64,000 nucleotides of DNA. Origin: QHCA01 sp003244095. Its GTDB lineage: Bacteria; Actinomycetota; Actinomycetes; Mycobacteriales; QHCA01. Position 1 is the stretch's first letter; each line of letters begins with the position of its first letter. The stretch spans positions 62,001-126,000 of the forward strand of contig JBBQNN010000001.1 in NCBI GenBank assembly GCA_038329965.1, read 5' to 3'. The notes beneath the pieces were generated by a model. It was not told the origin of the DNA. It ran no database searches and worked only from the letters and a program-made list of their open reading frames with translations. Below are positions 31,217 through 38,748 of this stretch, in pieces. Both the position numbers and the translations under genes were made by a program.

Positions 31217-32737
31217 ATGACGGCGCGTCGGGTGATGGGCACCGAGGTGGAGTACGGCATCTCGGTGCCCGGTCAGCCGGGCGCCAACCAGATGATCGCG
31301 TCGTCGCAGATCGTCAACGCCTACGGTGCCCGGTCGGACCTCCCGCGCGACCGGCGCCCGCGGTGGGACTTCGAGGAGGAGTCGCCGCTGCGCGACGCCC
31401 GCGGCTTCGACCTCGGCTTGGGGCTGCCCGACGCCGGGGCCGACCCGCTGGGTGACGACGACCTCGGGCTGGCCAACGTCATCCTCACCAACGGCGCCCG
31501 CTGCTACGTCGACCACGCCCACCCGGAGTTCTCCACCCCCGAGGTGACCAACCCCTACGACCTGGTCCGCTGGGACAAGGCCGGCGAGCGGGTCATGGCC
31601 GAGGCGGCCCGGCGGGCCGCCTCGATCCCGGGCCTGCTGCCGATGCAGCTCTACAAGAACAACACCGACAACAAGGGGGCATCCTACGGAGCGCATGAGA
31701 ACTACCTGATGCGCCGGGCGACGCCGTTCGCCGAGATCGTCCGGCACCTGACGCCGTTCTTCGTCTCCCGGCAGGTGTTCTGCGGCGCGGGCCGGGTCGG
31801 GATCGGCCAGGACGGCCGTGACACGGGGTTCCAGATCTCCCAGCGCGCCGACTTCTTCGAGGTCGAGGTGGGCCTGGAGACGACCCTCAAGCGGCCGATC
31901 ATCAACACCCGGGACGAGCCGCATGCCGATCCGGAGAAGTACCGCCGCCTGCACGTGATCATCGGCGACGCCAACATGGCCGAGGTAGCGACCTTCCTCA
32001 AGCTGGGCACCACAGCCATCGTCCTCGCGATGATCGAGGACGGCTTCCTCAGCGTCGACCTGGCCGTGGACAACCCGGTCAGCACGCTGCGCGCGGTCTC
32101 GCACGACGCCTCGCTGCGGCATGTCATGTCGCTGCACAGCGGTCGCCGGCTGACCGCGGTGCAGTTGCAGATGGAGTATCTCGAGCAGGCCCGCAAGTAC
32201 GTCGAGGACCGCTACGGCTCCGACGTCGACGACGTGACCGCTAAGGTGCTCACCCGGTGGGAGTCGGTGCTGTCCCGGCTGGAGATCGACCCCATGCTGT
32301 GCGCCGGCGAGCTCGACTGGGTCGCCAAGCTGCGCATCCTGGAGGGCTACCGGGACCGGGACGGGCTGGGTTGGGACTCCCCGCGGCTACAACTGGTCGA
32401 CCTGCAGTACGCCGACGTACGCCCCGACAGGGGGCTCTACAACCGCCTCGTGGCCCGGGGCTCGATGATGACCCTGGTGCCGGAGGCCGACATCGTCCGG
32501 GCGATGACCGAGCCGCCAGCCGATACCCGAGCCTACTTCCGGGGCCGCTGCCTGAGCCGCTATCCCGCCCAGGTGGCCGCCGCCTCCTGGGATTCGGTGA
32601 TCTTCGATCTCGGCCGGGATTCCCTCGTCCGGGTGCCGACCCTGGAGCCACTGCGCGGCACCCGGGCGCACGTCGGCGATCTCATCGACCGCTGCGGCTC
32701 CGCCGCCGAGCTGGTGGACGCGCTGACCGGCGGGTAG
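31217..32737 (+). CDS. dop: Pup deamidase / depupylase Dop
   Basis: Carboxylate-amine-ligase-like enzyme that converts the C-terminal Gln of Pup to Glu and removes Pup from conjugates. 506 residues. It opens MGTEVEYGIS. The Dop-specific loop, absent from PafA, is present (about residues 40-85, rich in acidic residues). The conserved aspartate is D99 in CYVDHAHPEFSTPEV. Other family segments are YKNNTDNKGASYGAHENYLM, TRDEPHADPEKYRRLHVI and GELDWVAKLRILEGYR. It lies 79 nt upstream of pup, which encodes a Gln-ending Pup, as required. Confidence 0.96.
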   Translation: MTARRVMGTEVEYGISVPGQPGANQMIASSQIVNAYGARSDLPRDRRPRWDFEEESPLRDARGFDLGLGLPDAGADPLGDDDLGLANVILTNGARCYVDHAHPEFSTPEVTNPYDLVRWDKAGERVMAEAARRAASIPGLLPMQLYKNNTDNKGASYGAHENYLMRRATPFAEIVRHLTPFFVSRQVFCGAGRVGIGQDGRDTGFQISQRADFFEVEVGLETTLKRPIINTRDEPHADPEKYRRLHVIIGDANMAEVATFLKLGTTAIVLAMIEDGFLSVDLAVDNPVSTLRAVSHDASLRHVMSLHSGRRLTAVQLQMEYLEQARKYVEDRYGSDVDDVTAKVLTRWESVLSRLEIDPMLCAGELDWVAKLRILEGYRDRDGLGWDSPRLQLVDLQYADVRPDRGLYNRLVARGSMMTLVPEADIVRAMTEPPADTRAYFRGRCLSRYPAQVAAASWDSVIFDLGRDSLVRVPTLEPLRGTRAHVGDLIDRCGSAAELVDALTGG

Positions 32738-32815
32738 TGACAGCATGCTTGCGCTCTGCCACAACTTGTCCCATGCGCGAGGTACCTTGATCGCACGCCG
32801 ACGGAAGGAGCACTG

Positions 32816-33034
32816 ATGCCGACCCGTGAAACCGGCGGTGGGCAGTCCAGGACCACCCGCAAGACCGAGGACGTCGACGAGGTCGACGCCTCGGCGGCTC
32901 CCGAGTCCGATGTCAAGGAACGTCACGAGAAGTTGACGGACGACGTCGACGACATGCTCGACGAGATCGACGGGGTCCTCGAGGAGAACAGCGAGGAATT
33001 CGTCAGGTCCTTCATCCAGAAGGGCGGGCAGTGA
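32816..33034 (+). CDS. pup: Prokaryotic ubiquitin-like protein Pup
   Basis: 72-residue, highly charged, largely disordered modifier. The helix-forming Mpa-binding segment is about 33-58 (DVKERHEKLTDDVDDMLDEI). The C-terminus is FIQKGGQ; the final Gln must be deamidated by Dop before PafA links Pup to lysines. A GGAAGGAG Shine-Dalgarno lies just upstream. prcB does not follow directly; a 4.8-kb island intervenes. Confidence 0.97.
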   Translation: MPTRETGGGQSRTTRKTEDVDEVDASAAPESDVKERHEKLTDDVDDMLDEIDGVLEENSEEFVRSFIQKGGQ

Positions 33035-33054
33035 CCGGCACCGGCGGGCCGGTC
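33033..33054 (+). terminator. Hairpin at the pup stop codon
   Basis: Perfect 7-bp stem GACCGGC / GCCGGTC with an 8-nt loop, followed by TTGATC and no long T run. The stem begins within the TGA stop. It may end the dop-pup transcript now that prcB is distant. Confidence 0.45.
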
Positions 33055-33170
33055 TTGATCGTGCGCTAGCGTCCGCGGCCGTTCCCCAAATCGGGCGGAG
33101 GGCCGCAATGCCCGCCCGGTCGCCGTGGTGCTGTCCTGGCCATGCTGGCCGTCCGTCCTCTCGGTCGTGT

Positions 33171-34640
33171 TCAGTGCCAGTTGCGCGAACACCTCAACGC
33201 GGTGCCCAGCGCCCAGCGCCCGGTGCTGAGCACCCCCAGGATCAGGATGCCGACGCCGAGCCCGAGCACCAGCCACCACACGCCGTGCTCCGCGCTGGTG
33301 AACGCCGTTCCGCCGCGGGCCAAGGCCGATCCCACGACCGTTCCGGAGATCGCGACGCCCAAGGTGGTGCCGGTCTGGCGACCGGCTGAGGCCAACGAGG
33401 CGGCCACCCCGACCATCGACCGGGGCATCTCGGAGACAGCCGTGTCGGTGATCGGCGGGTTGACGGTGCCCAGGAAGATGCCGAACAGCAGATAGATCGC
33501 GAGCACACCCGGCAATGGGGTGGCCGGTCCGAGCCAGACCGACGCGCCGCCGCCCAGCGCCAGCGCGGCCCCGGCGACCACCAGCGGCAGTCGAGGGCGG
33601 CGCGCGCCGACCAGCCGGCCGGTGAGCGGGGAGAGCACCACGACCAGCACCCCGACCGGAAGCAGGCACAGCCCGGCCGTCAGCGCCGACATGCCGCGTA
33701 CGTCCTGCAGGTACAAGGTGGTCACGAACAGGAACGCGCCGAACCCGCACAAGGCGAAGAGCGCCATCAGGATTGCCGAGCTGAACGGCACGCTGCGGAA
33801 CAAGCGCAACTCCAGGAGCGGGTCGATGCGGCGCGGTTCGTAGCCGAGGATGCCGAGCATGCCGAGCACGGCGACGGCGAGCAGGCCGAGGATCACCGGC
33901 GAGGTCCAGCCCAACCCGCCGGACTCGATGATCGCGTAGACGACAGTGCCCAGCACCAGGATCACCAGTGTCTGGCCCACCGGGTCGAACCCCCGCGCTC
34001 GGGCGGCGCGGGACTCGGGCACGAACAGCGCGGTGCACCCGATCGCTGCGGCCACGATCGGCACGTTGATCCAGAAGACGCAGCGCCAGCCGAAGCCGTC
34101 GACCAGGGCGCCGCCGAGGATCGGACCCAGCGCCAGCGACAGGCCGGACATCGAGCCGAACACGCCGATGGCCCTAGCCCGCTCAGCCGGGTCGGGGAAC
34201 GTGGTGGCGATGATCGCCATCGCCACCGGGTTGAGCATCGTGCCACCGACGGCCTGCAGCGCACGTGCCGCGATCAGCCAACCGATGCTCGGCGCCAGGC
34301 CGCACAGCAGGGAGCCGAGCCCGAAGGTGGCGAGGCCGACCTGAAAGATCCGCCGACGGCCGACCCGGTCGGCGGTGGACCCGGCCAGCAACAGGAAGCT
34401 GGCCAGCACCAGGGTGTACGCGTCGACCGTCCACTGCAGGCCGGACGCTGATGCGTGTAGGTCCCGGCGAATCGCCGGCAACGCGACGTTGACGATGGAG
34501 ATGTCCATCACGACGACGACGATGCTGGCGCAGCAGATCGCGAGAACCAGGAATCGGCGGCGCCGGCTGAGTGCCGGCACGCCGGATCGCACCGGTCCGG
34601 GTCGGCTGGCGGTCGCCGACGGCAGCGTTGAATCGCTCAT
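33171..34640 (-). CDS. MFS drug-efflux transporter (EmrB/QacA type, 14 TM)
   Basis: Major facilitator of 489 residues, DHA2-like. Motifs are the first-helix MDISIVNVALPAIRRDL, the loop motif TADRVGRRRIF and motif C around GSMSGLSLALGPILGGAL. Hydrophobic segments extend to VLGLGVGILILGVLSTGRW. It is divergent from a MerR regulator 23 nt away with overlapping promoters, so it is probably controlled by it. It is the first gene of the island between pup and prcB. Confidence 0.92.
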   Translation of the reverse strand: MSDSTLPSATASRPGPVRSGVPALSRRRRFLVLAICCASIVVVVMDISIVNVALPAIRRDLHASASGLQWTVDAYTLVLASFLLLAGSTADRVGRRRIFQVGLATFGLGSLLCGLAPSIGWLIAARALQAVGGTMLNPVAMAIIATTFPDPAERARAIGVFGSMSGLSLALGPILGGALVDGFGWRCVFWINVPIVAAAIGCTALFVPESRAARARGFDPVGQTLVILVLGTVVYAIIESGGLGWTSPVILGLLAVAVLGMLGILGYEPRRIDPLLELRLFRSVPFSSAILMALFALCGFGAFLFVTTLYLQDVRGMSALTAGLCLLPVGVLVVVLSPLTGRLVGARRPRLPLVVAGAALALGGGASVWLGPATPLPGVLAIYLLFGIFLGTVNPPITDTAVSEMPRSMVGVAASLASAGRQTGTTLGVAISGTVVGSALARGGTAFTSAEHGVWWLVLGLGVGILILGVLSTGRWALGTALRCSRNWH

Positions 34641-34646
34641 GACCCA

Positions 34647-34656
34647 ACGCTAGGAT
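34647..34656. promoter_or_regulatory. Overlapping divergent -10 boxes, MFS / MerR
   Basis: The plus-strand 10-mer ACGCTAGGAT contains TAGGAT (34651-34656, 7 nt before GTG 34664). On the minus strand it contains TAGCGT (34652-34647, 6 nt before ATG 34640). The boxes share the central TA. With 23 nt between starts, RNA polymerase cannot serve both directions at once. Confidence 0.6.
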
Positions 34657-34663
34657 TTAGAGC

Positions 34664-35131
34664 GTGCTCGAAGTCAAGTCGCAGCCGATACCCGGGCCCG
34701 CTCGCTCCGACCCCCAGGCGGGCCTGAGCATCGCCGAGGCCGCCCGCCGCGCCGGGGTCAGCGCACACACCCTGCGCTACTACGAACGCGCCGGCCTCGT
34801 CGTCACCACCGTCGACCGCACCGCCGGCGGCCGCCGCCGTTACCAGCAGCTGGACCTGGACTGGATCACCGTCTGCACCAGGCTGCGGGCCACCGGCATG
34901 CCGATCAAGACCATCCGCCGCTACGCCCAACTCGTATCCGCCGGGCACGGCAACGAGCAAGAACGGCTTTCCCTCATGGAGGCCCACCGCGCCGAGGTGA
35001 CCGCCACGCTCGCCGAACTACAGGAAAACCTCAAGCTCATCGACCACAAGATCGACGTCTACCGAGGCCGGCTCGCCGCCGGCGACGCCGACCTTCTATG
35101 GGCGCCCAGACGCCAAGCGGACACTCGCTGA
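34664..35131 (+). CDS. MerR-family regulator
   Basis: 155 residues. The winged-helix domain begins at about residue 20 (LSIAEAARRAGVSAHTLRYYERAGLV), followed by GGRRRYQQLDLDWI, an RLRATGMPIKTIRRYAQLV segment and a long dimerising coiled coil (EVTATLAELQENLKLIDHKI). No cysteine cluster is seen, so it is probably an organic-ligand or redox sensor and not a metal sensor. It probably controls the divergent MFS pump and itself. Confidence 0.88.
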   Translation: MLEVKSQPIPGPARSDPQAGLSIAEAARRAGVSAHTLRYYERAGLVVTTVDRTAGGRRRYQQLDLDWITVCTRLRATGMPIKTIRRYAQLVSAGHGNEQERLSLMEAHRAEVTATLAELQENLKLIDHKIDVYRGRLAAGDADLLWAPRRQADTR

Positions 35132-35540
35132 GCAATCCGTACCCGCACCAACCATGGCTGGTGGGACGGACGCTTCTCATCCTCGACGCCGCCGATGCCC
35201 TGGGCCCGGCATCGTCTGGCCCTGGCGATCGGTGTCCCGCCGCGTCGCATCAACGAGATCGTGCACGGGAAGCGACGTATCAGCGCCGATACGGCTCGCT
35301 TCAGGAGATCCAGCCGCTGGCCAGCGCCGGACCGGCGATCCTCCCGCTGGGTCCTGATCGGCGCCGATAGCGTGCCGCATGTCGGTTCGGTCCCACTCCG
35401 ACGCCGACAGGCCGCGGCGCAAGCGGAACGCCGTCGCGAAAGGCGCCGGATCGGGTTGCTGGTTCAGGTTCGGCCTGTTCGGTCAGTTCTGGGTGCCGCC
35501 CACGATCCGCCTTGACCGTCTTCGCGTGAGTCGGCAAGGG
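35132..35540 (+). other. Degenerate non-coding stretch after the MerR gene
   Basis: 409 nt without an intact gene. It contains the HigA-like remnant annotated separately (35195-35300). The rest (35300-35540) has open frames, but none gives a recognisable protein, and none has a convincing ribosome binding site. Confidence 0.5.
35195..35300 (+). pseudogene. HigA-like antitoxin remnant
   Basis: RLALAIGVPPRRINEIVHGKRRISADTA matches the helix-turn-helix core of HigA/XRE antitoxins in part. The flanking sequence in all three frames does not, and no toxin gene is adjacent. It is a fragment; the family call is moderate. Confidence 0.4.
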
Positions 35541-35848
35541 TCAGGCGGTGCTCGTGTCGTCTCGGAAGTCGAGCCAGAGGGCCCAAGGCTGGATCGAGTC
35601 GACCTCAAGCAGTCCGGCACGGGCCCACGGGTCCTCGGCGAGGGATCGACGGACCTGGTCCTCGTCGTCTGCCTCTACGACGTGCATTGTCTGCTGGCCA
35701 TTGCCCACGGGCCCCCGAACAGGATGAACCCGTCGGCGACCAAGCCGTCCATGAAGGCGGCATGCTCGGCCCACGCAAGCTGCTCCCGGATGCCGAGCGA
35801 CATGTCCCAGCCCGGTCCGTGGACAAGTGTCAGCGCGAAATTTGCCAC
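35541..35848 (-). pseudogene. YciI-family gene with a single frameshift
   Basis: GTG 35848 (GGAGGA 7 nt upstream) opens ANFALTLVHGPGWD and runs to DGFILFGGP. At the C-run 35712-35716 the frame shifts by one: the first frame stops soon after, while the next frame continues VGNGQQTMHVVEADDEDQV to WALWLDFRDDTSTA, the normal YciI C-terminus. One extra C would restore a protein of about 102 residues. This is either a real homopolymer frameshift or a sequencing error. Confidence 0.75.
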
Positions 35849-35879
35849 AGGCGAGTCCTCCACGTGTCCGCGGACGTCA

Positions 35880-36203
35880 TCAGGTTTCGGCTGGCCAGCG
35901 CGACCAGAGGTCGGCGGTGTCCTGCACGACGACAGCGGCGTAGCCGTCGAGCATCGGCAGGATCTCCGCCTCCAAGCCGCCCAGCCAGTCCGCTCCCTGA
36001 TAGAACGCCGCCTTGAGTGCTTCCCTGCTCGCTTCGTCGGGAAATCCGCGCAGCCACACGAACGTGACCTCGTCCTCCTGGCTGGGGAACGGCCCGAGGA
36101 CCCTCATCCCCAGCTCGCGCTGCAGGGGGAAGGCGCGCGACCGCAACAGATCGAGGAGCGGAGCGCGCATCGTCGGCTTAGCACGGTAGGTCCTGACTTC
36201 CAT
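35880..36203 (-). CDS. NIPSNAP family protein
   Basis: 107-residue ferredoxin-like alpha/beta protein. MEVRTYRAKPTMRAPLLDLL, a GPFPSQEDEVTFVWLRGF segment and DEASREALKAAFYQG are family-typical. The C-terminal half is less conserved. The ATG at 36203 overlaps the upstream edge of the divergent HxlR region. Function unknown; members are small dimeric proteins often found near regulators. Confidence 0.78.
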   Translation of the reverse strand: MEVRTYRAKPTMRAPLLDLLRSRAFPLQRELGMRVLGPFPSQEDEVTFVWLRGFPDEASREALKAAFYQGADWLGGLEAEILPMLDGYAAVVVQDTADLWSRWPAET

Positions 36204-36294
36204 GACGGCGCTCACGACTGCCACGATCGACGCCACAGAGGGCAGGCACAAGAACGCACCTGGCGGTGCGTGGTCCCAGAAGGCGAGGTCGAGG

Positions 36295-36636
36295 ATGGAT
36301 GCCGGACCGTCACAGCCCTGCGCACCGACCACCGCGCTGGACGTCATTGGCGGCAAGTGGCACCTCATCGTGCTGTACCCCTGGCCCAGCAGCCTCGCCG
36401 GTTCAACGAACTGCGGCGATCGACCCCCGGTATCAGCCACAAAGGTGCTGACCCAGACCGTCCGCCACCTCGAGACCCACGGCTTGGTCGGCCGCAGCGT
36501 CGGCACCGACGCCTCACCTTGCGTCCAGTACGCACTGTCCGAGCGCGGACATACAGTGCGGCCGATCCTCACCGCCGTGGTCGATTGGGGACACGCGCAC
36601 CTCGCCGCAGATGTCGTCGCTGACCAAGAGGGATGA
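36295..36636 (+). CDS. HxlR-family regulator with two compensating frameshifts
   Basis: Winged-helix regulator of 113 residues from ATG 36295; an in-frame ATG at 36202 is less likely given family length. CAPTTALDVIGGKWHLIVLY and VLTQTVRHLETHGLVGRS are family-typical. Between them (about 36379-36440) the expected LAQQPRRFNELRRSTPGISHK is encoded in another frame, so the actual protein reads about 20 unrelated residues there. A 1-nt loss in the C-run near 36378 and a 1-nt gain near 36440 explain it. The wing and second helix are altered, so DNA binding is doubtful. Confidence 0.65.
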   Translation: MDAGPSQPCAPTTALDVIGGKWHLIVLYPWPSSLAGSTNCGDRPPVSATKVLTQTVRHLETHGLVGRSVGTDASPCVQYALSERGHTVRPILTAVVDWGHAHLAADVVADQEG

Positions 36637-36684
36637 CTTCCGAACCTCGCCGCGAAGGACGCCGCCGTGGCGCCGAGAGGGTCG

Positions 36685-36942
36685 AAACCGATCCGGGCGG
36701 TAGCTGTCGGCGACGGCGCCCCAGGCCAGAGAGCCGGTGACGAAGATGCCGCCGTAGGCGGCGAGGACCCGTCCGAAGTGCGGGTCGGGTTGGAAGGTCG
36801 CGACGAAGCCGTACGCGCCGAGGGCCACGATGCCGCCGGCGCTCCACACGACGCCGCGGTGCTCGCGCCAGCCCAGCCAGGCATCGCCGATCTCGGCTAC
36901 GGCGGCGAGCACGAACAGCATCATGGAACGGAGGACGGTCAC
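36685..36942 (-). pseudogene. YnfA-family membrane protein, C-terminally lost
   Basis: MTVLRSMMLFVLAAVAEIGDAWLGWREHRG and LGAYGFVATFQPDPHFGRVLAAYGG (in part) match the small four-helix YnfA family. After SYRPDRF the frame departs. The next frame reads DPLGATAA and then also diverges, so the last helix is missing. The open frame continues to 36514, across the 3' end of the HxlR gene, which shows the two were joined by a rearrangement. Confidence 0.65.
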
Positions 36943-36980
36943 GTATCGAAGACCGCATCTGAGCAGACGGCGACCGGCGC

Positions 36981-37430
36981 TCAGCTGCTGGGCGCCGCAT
37001 GCGGGGCCCTGTCGGCGAGGTCGGTGAACGGCAGCGGACAGTCAGAACTCTGCGCGCAGGTCATCAGGTCCGCACAGCCCGCATCGAGTGCAGCCCGCAG
37101 CGTTGCGGCGATGACGTGCAGGTCGGCGATCCTCGCCTCGACCTCGACCAGCTTGACCGCCGCGCGGGCCTGCAGGCTGACGTCGCGGCGTTGCCCGTGC
37201 CGATGCCGCCCCGCCTCCAGCAGGTCGGCGACCTCGTCGAGGGTGAAGCCGAGTCGCTGCGCGGCCTTGATGACACGCAACACGGTCACCGTCGCAGCCG
37301 GGTAGACCCGGTGCCCGCCGAGGGTCCGCTCCGGCTCGGTGATCAGCCCGCGGCGTTCGTAGTAGCGCATGGTCTGCAGGTTCACCCCGGCCGCCGCCGC
37401 GACCTGCCCAGTGCGCAACCCGCCGGTCAT
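36981..37430 (-). CDS. Metal-responsive-type MerR regulator
   Basis: 149 residues. DNA-binding domain LRTGQVAAAAGVNLQTMRYYERRGLI and GGHRVYPAATVTVLRVIKAA, then a dimerising helix (QARAAVKLVEVEARIADLHV). The C-terminus carries cysteines in DAGCADLMTCAQSSDCPLPF, as in mercury and other soft-metal sensors. The start overlaps the stop of the upstream CC-motif gene (ATGA), so the two form an operon behind the dyad promoter at 37770-37800. Confidence 0.88.
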   Translation of the reverse strand: MTGGLRTGQVAAAAGVNLQTMRYYERRGLITEPERTLGGHRVYPAATVTVLRVIKAAQRLGFTLDEVADLLEAGRHRHGQRRDVSLQARAAVKLVEVEARIADLHVIAATLRAALDAGCADLMTCAQSSDCPLPFTDLADRAPHAAPSS

Positions 37431-37762
37431 CCCGCCGCACCACGTCGGGTCTGCGCCCGGGCGGCCAGCGCGTCGAGCACCTCGACCTGGCCTGCGGGTA
37501 CGGCGACATCGACGAGCAGCTCGCTACCTGCTTCCGTCACCGTGAAGGTGAAGAACGAACAGCATGCGGTCTCCCGCGCGGTCAGGTCCCGGGCGCGGTC
37601 CTCAGCGCTTGGGTCGAGGATCAGCCGCAGCCGGGTGTCCGACACGCGGTGCGCAGTATGTAGGTGGACGGCGAAGAGGGCGTCGAACTCCGCCACCCGC
37701 AGTGGCTGCTCGACGCTGGGGAGGGTGCATGCCTCGGGGACCCAGCTCTGCTCGATGCTCAT
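37427..37762 (-). CDS. Conserved actinobacterial protein with a Cys-Cys motif
   Basis: 111 residues from ATG 37762 (MSIEQSWVPEACTLPSVEQP). The central DLTARETACCSFFTFTVTE carries an invariant-looking Cys-Cys pair, and VDVAVPAGQVEVLDALAARA follows. I recall similar proteins next to MerR genes in other actinobacteria but know no function. Cotranscription with a soft-metal MerR suggests metal or thiol binding; this is inference. Confidence 0.72.
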   Translation of the reverse strand: MSIEQSWVPEACTLPSVEQPLRVAEFDALFAVHLHTAHRVSDTRLRLILDPSAEDRARDLTARETACCSFFTFTVTEAGSELLVDVAVPAGQVEVLDALAARAQTRRGAAG

Positions 37763-37769
37763 GACCTGA

Positions 37770-37800
37770 CGGTAAACCTGTACCCGGGTACCGGATGCAA
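37770..37800 (-). promoter_or_regulatory. MerR-type promoter with dyad operator
   Basis: On the minus strand: TTGCAT (37800-37795), then an 18-19 nt spacer centred on the perfect palindrome GTACCCGGGTAC (37791-37780), then TTTACC/TTACCG (37776-37770) just before ATG 37762. The long spacer with a central dyad is the hallmark of MerR-activated promoters. Confidence 0.65.
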
Positions 37801-37829
37801 CCCCACAGCGGCTCGTGCCGCCGCGCGGG

Positions 37830-37835
37830 TAGGGT
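37830..37835 (+). promoter_or_regulatory. Candidate -10 box for prcB
   Basis: TAGGGT, 37 nt before ATG 37873; no clear -35. It would give prcB its own leadered transcript now that pup is 4.8 kb away. Confidence 0.4.
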
Positions 37836-37872
37836 TCGTGAGGTCGTTCGACGTCGTCTCCTCGGGAGCTAC

Positions 37873-38712
37873 ATGTCATCAGGATCGCAGCAGTGGGGAC
37901 GCCTGCCCGACCTGCTCGCCAGGCACGGCTCGGGCTCGTTCACCGAGTTCGTCGGCGCCGTCGCTCCTGAGTTGCTGCCCGGCCGCCGGCCGCTGCCGCC
38001 CGGGTCGGCTGCCGGCCTGGCACCGCACGGCACCACGATCGTGGCCGCGACCTTCGCCGGCGGTGTCGTGATGGCCGGCGACCGGCGCGCGACGATGGGC
38101 AGCGTCATCGCCCAGCGTGACATCGAGAAGGTCTTCCCGGCCGACGAGTTCTCCTGCGTGGGCATCGCCGGCACGGCGGGCATCGCCATCGAGATCGTCC
38201 GGCTGTTCCAGGTCGAGCTCGAGCACTACGAGAAGATCGAGGGCCACACCCTGTCCCTGGAGGGCAAGGCCAACCGGCTGGCCACGATGATCCGGGGCAA
38301 CCTCGGCGCGGCGATGCAGGGGCTGGCCGTGGTCCCGTTGTTCGCCGGTTACGACCTCAATGCGGAGGACCCGGCGGGTGCCGGCCGGATCTTCTCCTAC
38401 GACGTCACCGGTGGGCGCTACGAGGAGCACTCCTTCCACTCGGTCGGCTCGGGGTCGCCGTTCGCCCGCGGTGCGCTCAAGAAGCGCTACCGCGACGGGA
38501 TGACCGACGCCGAAGTGATCAGGATCTGCGTCGAAGCGCTGTACGACGCTGCCGACGACGACTCGGCGACGGGCGGCCCCGACGTCACCCGCGGCATCTA
38601 CCCGGTGGTGGTCGTGGTGGGTGCCGAGGGCTTCCGGCGGGTGCCCGACACCGACGTCGGCGTCGTGGTGCAAGAGGTGCTGACGGCCCGCATGACCAAC
38701 CCCGGCGGCTGA
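37873..38712 (+). CDS. prcB: 20S proteasome subunit beta PrcB
   Basis: Catalytic N-terminal-nucleophile hydrolase of the Pup-proteasome. 279 residues. The propeptide (1-53) ends LAPHG and is cleaved before T54 (TTIVAATFAGG), the active-site threonine. GDRRATMGS and EKVFPADEF supply the conserved Asp and Lys. ATG 37873 start. prcA follows 36 nt downstream. Confidence 0.97.
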   Translation: MSSGSQQWGRLPDLLARHGSGSFTEFVGAVAPELLPGRRPLPPGSAAGLAPHGTTIVAATFAGGVVMAGDRRATMGSVIAQRDIEKVFPADEFSCVGIAGTAGIAIEIVRLFQVELEHYEKIEGHTLSLEGKANRLATMIRGNLGAAMQGLAVVPLFAGYDLNAEDPAGAGRIFSYDVTGGRYEEHSFHSVGSGSPFARGALKKRYRDGMTDAEVIRICVEALYDAADDDSATGGPDVTRGIYPVVVVVGAEGFRRVPDTDVGVVVQEVLTARMTNPGG

Positions 38713-38748
38713 CCCGGCCGGCCCAGAGACAGGAAGGCGCGACCACCC

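Noticed and set aside
33108..33495. Open frames on the plus strand after pup
   Set aside because: They are antisense to the MFS gene, lack a ribosome binding site and show no family motif.
35379..36623. 414-codon plus-strand frame across the decayed region
   Set aside because: It crosses three genes of the opposite or same strand in the wrong frame; only its short HxlR-like part is meaningful, and that is explained by the frameshifts.
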